Part shown: positions 58,324 to 64,000 of the stretch, in pieces
Position numbering within the stretch: the stretch's first letter is position 1
Layout: every line of letters begins with the position of its first letter
Origin: Lithobates sylvaticus
Taxonomy: Eukaryota; Chordata; Amphibia; Anura; Ranidae
Reading direction: 5' to 3'
Assembly (NCBI GenBank): GCA_028564925.1
Contig: CM053030.1
Coordinates: forward strand, 405,433,603-405,497,602
DNA: 64,000 bases
Notes under the pieces: generated by a model
What the model saw: the letters and a program-made list of their open reading frames with translations, nothing else
Databases searched by the model: none
Told to the model about the DNA's origin: nothing
Made by a program: the position numbers and the translations under genes

Positions 58324-59192
58324 CCCCTTCAATACCCGCGTATAGTCATATGACGCCCACAAGGTGGATCTACCATCCTGGGTGGGCGTCATATGACGTC
58401 CTCGGATTCCCGGCCGCCTGGGGGGCGCCGCCGGCGGCGCGCGCGCGCGCCTGCGGCATCGCTCGGGACCCGGTGCGAGTGCCCGGCGGCCGCGATGTCC
58501 GCCGGGCACCCGCGATTGCCCGTTAAAACAACGGGACCGGGCGGGACCGTGAAGCTGTGTGTGTAAACACACAGCTCCACGTCCTGTCAGCGGGGAGGAG
58601 ACCGATCATGTGATCCCAGTACAGAGGATCACATGATCGGTCTCCTCCCCTTAAGTCCCCTCCCCCTACAGTTAGAATCACTCCTATTAGGGACACATAT
58701 TAACCCCTCCAGCGCCCTCTAGTGTTAACCCCTTCCCTGACAGTCACATTTACACAGTAATCATTGCAATTTTATAGCAACGATCGCTGTGTAAATGTGA
58801 ATGGTTCCAAAAATGTGTCAAAAGTGTCCGAAGTGTCCGCCGCAATGTCGCAGTCACGAAAAAAAAATCGCAAATCGCCGCCATTACTAGTAAAAAAAAA
58901 AAAAAAAAAAATAATTCAATAAATCTATCCCCTATTTTGTAGACGCTATAACTTTTGCGCAAACCGATCAATATACGCTTATTATTACCAAAAATATGTA
59001 GAAGAATACGTATCGGCCTAAACTGAGGAAAAAAATTGTTTTTTTTTTTAAAAATGGGATATTTATTATAGCAAAAAGTAAAAAAATATTGTGTTTTTTT
59101 TCAAAATTGTCGCTCTTCTTTTGTTTATAGCGCAAAAAATAAAAAAAGTGCTCTGGTAAGGAAGGGTGTTTAAAAGCCCTGTATTGAAGCGG
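58324..59192 (+). mobile_element. piggyBac-type element nested in the hAT 3' region
   Basis: TTAA flanks it at 58320-58323 and 59193-59196. The ends CCCCTTCAATACCC and CTGTATTGAAGCGG share a 12-bp inverted repeat, the clearest case for assigning this family to piggyBac. The body contains a GC-rich block (58400-58520, with a CG dinucleotide run), the fold-back TGATCCCAGTACAGAGGATCA, and the shared CCCTATTTTGTAGACGCTAT and AAACCGATCAATATACGC. Removing it with one TTAA rejoins TTTTCCTTTAA to ATATGGTACC. It is non-coding. Confidence 0.88.
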
Positions 59193-59196
59193 TTAA

Positions 59197-59770
59197 ATAT
59201 GGTACCTGGGGGGTGTCTAAAGTATGCCTGTGAAGTGGCATGTGTTTCCCGTGTTTAGAACTGTCCTTGCACAAAATGACATTTGTAAAGGAAAAAAAGA
59301 AGCCATTTAAAAACACTTGCGGCTTTAGGTTTGTTCTTAAGTAGAATCTGAACAGGTACATTATGAAGTGTAGCTCCATCCCAAAAAAATCTATTTTTAA
59401 GCTTTTTGGAGAACATAGGGAGGGGTTATCACCCCTGTAACATTTGCTGTCTTTGCACATCTGTTCAGAACATGTCACCTAACTTTCCGTCCCAAAGACA
59501 AATGTTTTTGGAAAAAGTGGGGTTTTAATTGAAACAAGGATTGGTGATAAAGTATCAGTAGAGAGGAGATACCTTTTTCCCAAATTAAATCTAACAGGAT
59601 AGAATTTCCCTTCCTAGGGGTAGATTTCCTCTCACTTCCTGTTTTCTCTTTCCATTTGCAAGTAGGAGTCGTTTGTAAGTTGGATGTTTGAAAGTAGGGG
59701 CCTGGCGTATATACTCTGCAGAAATTTGCCCTATTAGATGTTGGTGTAGCCACAAGACTGGTGGGCACAG
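59197..59770 (-). other. hAT 3' non-coding region
   Basis: The hAT sequence resumes (GGTACCTGGGGGGTGTCTAA). It is interrupted by a stretch with GATTTCCTCTCACTTCCTG (about 59600-59660) related to the 31651 repeat. Short frames are not genes. Confidence 0.45.
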
Positions 59771-60390
59771 GAATGGGCCCTGCTGTGAGTTAATAGATCA
59801 AGATTTGTAATTGCATGCACCTGTTGAACAGGGCAGAAAAATTGGGGGTGGTGGTGGTGGTGGTGGACGGTGTTGCCACAAGACTGTGAGCTCTCACAGT
59901 TACTCTTGGTGGGCGCAGGAATGGGCCCTGCTGTGAGTTATTAGATCAAGATTTGTAATTGCAAGCACCTGATGAACAGGGCAGAAAAATTGGGCCTTTG
60001 GCGGTGGTGGTGGACGGTGTTGCCACAAGACTGTAGGCCCTCATAGTTACTCTTGGTGGGCGCAGGAATGGGCCCTGCTGTGAGTTATTAGATCAAGATT
60101 TGTAATTGCAAGCACCTGATGAACAGGGCAGAAAAATTGGGCCTTTGGCGGTGGTGGTGGACGGTGTTGCCACAAGACTGTAGGCCCTCATAGTTACTCT
60201 TGGTGGGCGCAGGAATGGGCCCTGCTGTGAGTTATTAGATCAAGATTTGTAATTGCAAGCACCTGATGAACAGGGCAGAAAAATTGGGCCTTTGGCGGTG
60301 GTGGTGGACGGTGTTGCCACAAGACTGTAGGCCCTCATATTTACTCTTGGTGGGCGCAGGAATGGGCCCTGCTGTGAACTATTAGATCAA
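59771..60390 (-). repeat. Tandem array A, period 147-148 bp
   Basis: Copies of GAATGGGCCCTGCTGTGA occur at 59771, 59919, 60066, 60213 and 60360. Each unit includes TTGTAATTGCAAGCACCTG, ACAGGGCAGAAAAATTGGGC, a (GGT)n tract and CACAAGACTG. The inner units are nearly identical, and the first differs in the (GGT)n length. Confidence 0.93.
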
Positions 60391-61170
60391 GATTTGTAAT
60401 TACCCGCCCCTGTTAAACAGGGGCTGAAAAATTGTGCCTTAGGCACTGGTGCTGGTGCCACAACACTGCAACCCCTCACAGATACTGTACTTGGAGCACA
60501 CCAGTCACACGTGTTGCGAAGCATTTTTTTAAAAAATTGTAATTACCCGCCACTGTTAAACAGGGGCTGAAAAATTGTGCCTTAGGCACTGGTGCTGGTG
60601 CCACAACACTGCAACCCCTCACAGATACTGTACTTGGAGCACACCAGTCACACGTGTTGCGAAGCATTTTTTTAAAAAATTGTAATTACCCGCCCCTGTT
60701 AAACAGGGGCTGAAAAATTGTGCCTTAGGCACTGGTGCTGGTGCCACAACACTGCAACCCCTCACAGATACTGTACTTGGAGCACAGCAGTCACACGTGT
60801 TGCAAAGCATTTTTTTTAAAAAATTGTAATTACCCGCCCCTGTTAAACAGGGGCTGAAAAATTGTGCCTTAGGCACTGGTGCTGGTGCCACAACACTGCA
60901 ACCCCTCACAGATACTGTACTTGGAGCACAGCAGTCACACGTGTTGCGAAGCATTTTTTTAAAAAATTGTAAGTACACGCCCCTGTTAAACAGGGGCTGA
61001 AAAATTTGCCTTAGGCACTGGTGCTGGTGCCACAACACTGCAACCCCTCACAGATACTGTACTTGGAGCACAGCAGTCACACGTGTTGCGAAGCATTTTT
61101 TTATAAAAATTGTATGTACACGCCCCTGTTAAACAGGGGCTGAAAAATTGTGCCTTAGGCACTGGTGTGG
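60391..61170 (-). repeat. Tandem array B, period 142-144 bp, related to array A
   Basis: Copies of AGGCACTGGTG start at 60441, 60584, 60727, 60871, 61013 and 61157. Each unit has TTGTAATTACCCGCCCCTG, AACAGGGGCTGAAAAATTG, CACAACACTGCAACCCCTCA and GTCACACGTGTTGCGAAGC. The order of blocks matches array A with substitutions, so A and B descend from one unit. Confidence 0.93.
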
Positions 61171-61273
61171 TGGCATGGATCATTGAGGAGGAGGAAGAGG
61201 ATAGTCAGTGAACATAAGAGGACAGTCACTCAGCATCAGCATAGGCAGTCTTGAAGGGATGTGATATTAAAAA

Positions 61274-62128
61274 TTATTCGGTTATATCCGCCTCAGGTGC
61301 CTGGTAGCTGGTGGTGATCCAAGACTGATTCATTTTGATAAAGGTCAGTCGATCAACCGAGGCGGTGGACAGGCGCACCCTATGATCGGTGACAAATCCT
61401 CCAGCAGCACTGAATGTGCGTTCGGAAAGAACGCTGGAGGCAGGACAGGCCAGTAGCTCAATTGCATACTGTGCAAGCTCTGGCCAGTGATCCATCCTCA
61501 GGACCCAGTAAGCCAGAGGATTTTCGGTGGGAAAGGTGTCCAAGTCTGACCTTGCCCCAAGGTATTCCTGCACCATGTATATCAGACGCTGGCGATGGTT
61601 GCTGGAACCGATCATACCTTGGGGCTGCGGACTAAAAAATTGTCTGAACGCATCGGTCAGACGTCCACCTTCCCCACCGCTCCTTCTGCTACTGACCGAA
61701 GCCTCAGCAACTCGTCGCCCAGGACCAGGAGTTTGTAGCCTCCCAGTTTCTGGGAACGCGTTGCACAGACCTTTCTGCAAGGCCTCCCTGAGATGTCTCA
61801 TCCTCTGCTCCCTCTGCGACGGCAAGATAAGGTCCGCAACCTTACCCTTGTACCGCGGATCAAGGAGAGTGGCCAGCCAGTAATGGTCCCTCTCCTTGAT
61901 CCGAAGAACACGAGGATCCTTCCGCAGGCTTTGCAGGATCAGGGAGGCCATGCAGCGTAGGTTAGCTGAGGCATTCGGTCCGGAGTCTTCTGGGTCACTG
62001 AGGATGACATGATCGCCAGCCACCTCCTCCCAGCCACGTACAAGTCCACTGGTTTGTTGGGACTGTACATCATCCCTAAAAGACTGCTGCTGCTGATGCT
62101 GAGTGCCAGGCTCCACCTCCATGCTCAC
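61274..62128 (-). pseudogene. hAT transposase, C-terminal part with dimerisation domain
   Basis: This is the C-terminal 284 residues of the hAT transposase. After a Gln-rich stretch (QHQQQQSF) come LILQSLRKDPRVLRIKERDH and WLATLLDPRYKGKVADLILP, the family's LDPRYK block. The hATC dimerisation domain follows: PTENPLAYWVLRMDHWPEL, IELLACPASSVLSERTFSAA and GGFVTDHRVRLSTASVDRLT, ending KMNQSW. It is open in one frame. It is separated from the upstream part by a frameshift in the GAG/GGA triplet run at about 62125-62160. The family excises and inserts DNA with 8-bp duplications. Confidence 0.88.
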
Positions 62129-63929
62129 ACAATCCTCCTCCTCCTCCTCCTCCTCCTCTCCTCATCCTCTTCCTGTGTGATGGGTGGGACAGAAGGAACA
62201 CTGTCCGGATAAAGGGGGCCTTGAGAGGCAAGGAAGTCCTCCTCTTCCTGCCTCTGTTCTGCCTCAAGTGCCCTGTCCATTATCCCACGCAGCGTATGCT
62301 CCAACACTGGACAAGAGGGACAGTGTCACTGATGCATGCACTGTCACTGCTCACCATCCTCGTGGCCTCCTCAAATGGTGAGAGAACAGTGCATGCATCC
62401 CTGATCATGCTCCACTGACGTGGGGAAAAAAAAACAAGCTCCCCTGACCCTGTCCTGGTGCCATAGTCGCAAAGGTACTCATTGATGGCCCTCTGCTGCG
62501 TGTGCAGTCGCTGCAGCATGGCCAACGTTGAGTTCCACCTGGTGGGCATGTCACATATTAGGCGGTTCTTGGGCAGGTTCAGCTCCTTTTGCAGCTCAGT
62601 CAGCCGAGCACTGGCATTATAAGATCGGCGGAAATGCACACAGACTTTCCTGGCCTGCCTCAGGACATCCTGTAAGCCTGGGAACCTGCCCAAGAACCGC
62701 TGCACCACCAGGTTGAGGACGTGAGCCATGCAGGGCACATGGGTGAGCTGCCCCTGTCGCAGGGCGGAGAGGAGGTTGGTGCCATTGTCAGAAACGACCA
62801 TTCCTGGCTTAAGCTGACGTGGCGTCAACCACCTCTCGGCCTGCCCCTGCAGAGCTGCCAGAACCTCTGGCCCAGTGTGGCTCCTGTCCCCCAAACACAC
62901 CAGCGCAAGCACGGCATGGCATCTTTTTGCCTGCGTACTTGCGTAGCCCCTTGTACGCCTACGGAGCACCGCTGGTTCCAAGGACAGAGCACTGGAGGAA
63001 GAAGAAGAGGAGGGGGTGGAGGAGAGAGGTGTGTCACAACCAGTAGCAGTAGTAGCGTTTTGGAGGCGTGGTGGCGGAACAACCTCCAACACTACTGCAC
63101 CTTGTCCTGCATCCCTCCCAGCTGCCAATAGAGTGACCCAATGGGCCGTGAAAGAAAGGTACCGTCCCTGTCCATGCCTGCTGGACCATGAGTCAGCGGT
63201 AATATGCACCTTACCGCTGACCGCCCTGTCCAGCGAGGCATGGACATTGCCCTCCACATGCCGGTAGAGAGACGGAATCGCCTTCCGTGAGAAAAAGTGG
63301 CGTTTGGGAACCTGCCACTGAGGAACCGCACATTGAACAAACTCACGGAAGGGGGCCGAGTCTACCAACTGAAAAGGCAGCAGTTGAAGTGCTAGCAATT
63401 TAGCCAGGCTAGCATTCAACCGCTGGGCATGTGGATGGCTGGGAGTGTACTTCTTTCTACGGTCCAGCAGCTGGGGCAGGGAAATTTGCCTGCTGCAATC
63501 GGACGTCGGTGTACTGCAAGTACTTGGTTGTGACACACCTAATTCTACACCTTCAGTCCTCTCAGAGCAGCTTTCAGAGAGGACTGAAGGTGTAGTGGGG
63601 ATGGAGATCCCAGCTGAGGAGGAGCAAGGAGAGGTCCGCTTAGTTCTTTGGTGTGGGTCTTTTATGTGTGCCTGCCAACGAGCTGCATGGCAGGTCGCCA
63701 TATGTCTGGTCATGCTTGTGGTGCCCAAGCGGCTGATGTTTTGGCCACGCGAGATACGCTTGAGACAAATATTGCAAATAGCAGTGGTGCGATCTGATGC
63801 ACTCGTCTCAAAAAAGGCCCACACCAAAGAACTTTTCTGATAACGTGCAGAGGCAGCGCCCTGCACAGGCGGAGCTCTGCGGTGTTGTACAGTTGCTGTG
63901 CTGGCCTCTACCTGGCCTCCAGGGGGCAT
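62125..63929 (-). pseudogene. hAT transposase, BED finger and catalytic region
   Basis: From a possible start at 63929: a BED zinc finger at residues about 36-85 (VWAFFETSASD, then C52-X2-C55 and H76-X4-H81) that should bind the element ends, and a linker with Ser/Thr. The catalytic region follows: ITADSWSSRHGQGRYLSFTA (first Asp), MVVSDNGTNLLSALRQG (second Asp), VPCMAHVLNLVVQRFL, CDMPTRWNSTLAMLQRLHTQ, and SPFEEATRMVSSDSAC with the conserved Glu. The frame shifts once near 62300. A 60-codon stretch in the next frame (LEHTLRGIMDRALEAEQRQ) continues the protein to the second shift. Upstream of 63929 the frame stays open to the window edge and encodes an acidic tract (EEEEDEEEEDAASHVQRGR), so the true start may lie outside. 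Total length is near 880 residues. Confidence 0.88.
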
Positions 63930-64000
63930 CCTGCCTCGTTGGACATGTGACGCCGCATCCTCCTCCTCCTCGTCCTCCTCCTCCTCCTCCTCCTCTCTCC

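Larger units (their letters stand above)
58024..64000 (-). mobile_element. BED-finger hAT transposon, near complete, runs off the right edge
   Basis: The 3' tip lies at 58024 (TAGGGATGAGCCGAACACCC on the + strand), followed by TTCGAACC subterminal words. The transposase occupies 61274-63929 and beyond on the minus strand. The 3' non-coding region, unusually long, contains two tandem arrays (59771-61170) and a nested piggyBac-type element (58324-59192). The 5' end and target duplication lie beyond the window. The element looks recent: the transposase is interrupted only by two frameshifts. Confidence 0.8.

Noticed and set aside
58400-58520. CpG-island promoter
   Set aside because: The GC-rich block is internal to a TTAA-flanked repeat, and another copy (31856) has a comparable GC-rich position. 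No gene follows.
62125-62212. Arg-rich or Glu-rich peptide from the triplet run
   Set aside because: It is the hAT transposase linker read in shifted frames across a GAG/GGA triplet run.

Overview
The window looks like a repeat-rich vertebrate nuclear genome, most likely a frog and probably ranid-like. That view rests on the repeat mix: L1/Tx1-type and CR1 LINEs, palindromic Penelope-like elements with hammerhead-like boxes, TTAA-flanked piggyBac-type repeats, TWA-flanked Harbinger-type MITEs, and a BED-finger hAT. The species call is inference. No host exon, tRNA gene or rRNA gene could be supported. Nearly every convincing coding stretch belongs to a transposable element.

Layout. From 1 to about 7.9 kb lies an old L1/Tx1-type LINE (+). 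It is split by a younger 5'-truncated CR1 (-, 1.62-3.12 kb) and by a young Tc1/mariner element (5.58-7.17 kb). A Penelope-like (PLE) terminal fragment and a CR1 tail follow, to 9.3 kb. From 9.3 to 38.9 kb the window is mostly single-copy-looking DNA studded with non-autonomous DNA transposons. Many can be delimited exactly by target-site duplications: 8 bp for hAT, TTAA for piggyBac, TAA/TTA for Harbinger. Two stretches (10.13-10.73 and 36.06-36.70 kb) have a texture resembling conserved non-coding DNA. At 39.8-42.2 kb a hAT-type element carries a 1.7 kb minisatellite of 29-bp units.

From 43.3 to 45.8 kb lies a near-perfect 2.4 kb palindrome flanked by a 16-bp direct repeat. From 49.6 to 53.9 kb lies a second, larger inverted structure carrying a GIY-YIG nuclease relic. 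Both are PLE insertions. Each has an inverted, end-truncated arm followed by a sense arm with an extra tail. Stem II, GAAA and cleavage-side parts of a hammerhead-ribozyme fold recur in the PLE copies. A short LINE with a perfect 16-bp duplication sits at 47 kb.

From 58.0 kb to the right edge is a near-complete hAT element (-). Its BED/hAT transposase is interrupted by two frameshifts. Its 3' region holds two related tandem arrays and a nested piggyBac-type repeat. The window is best read as a stack of datable insertions, not as a gene neighbourhood.
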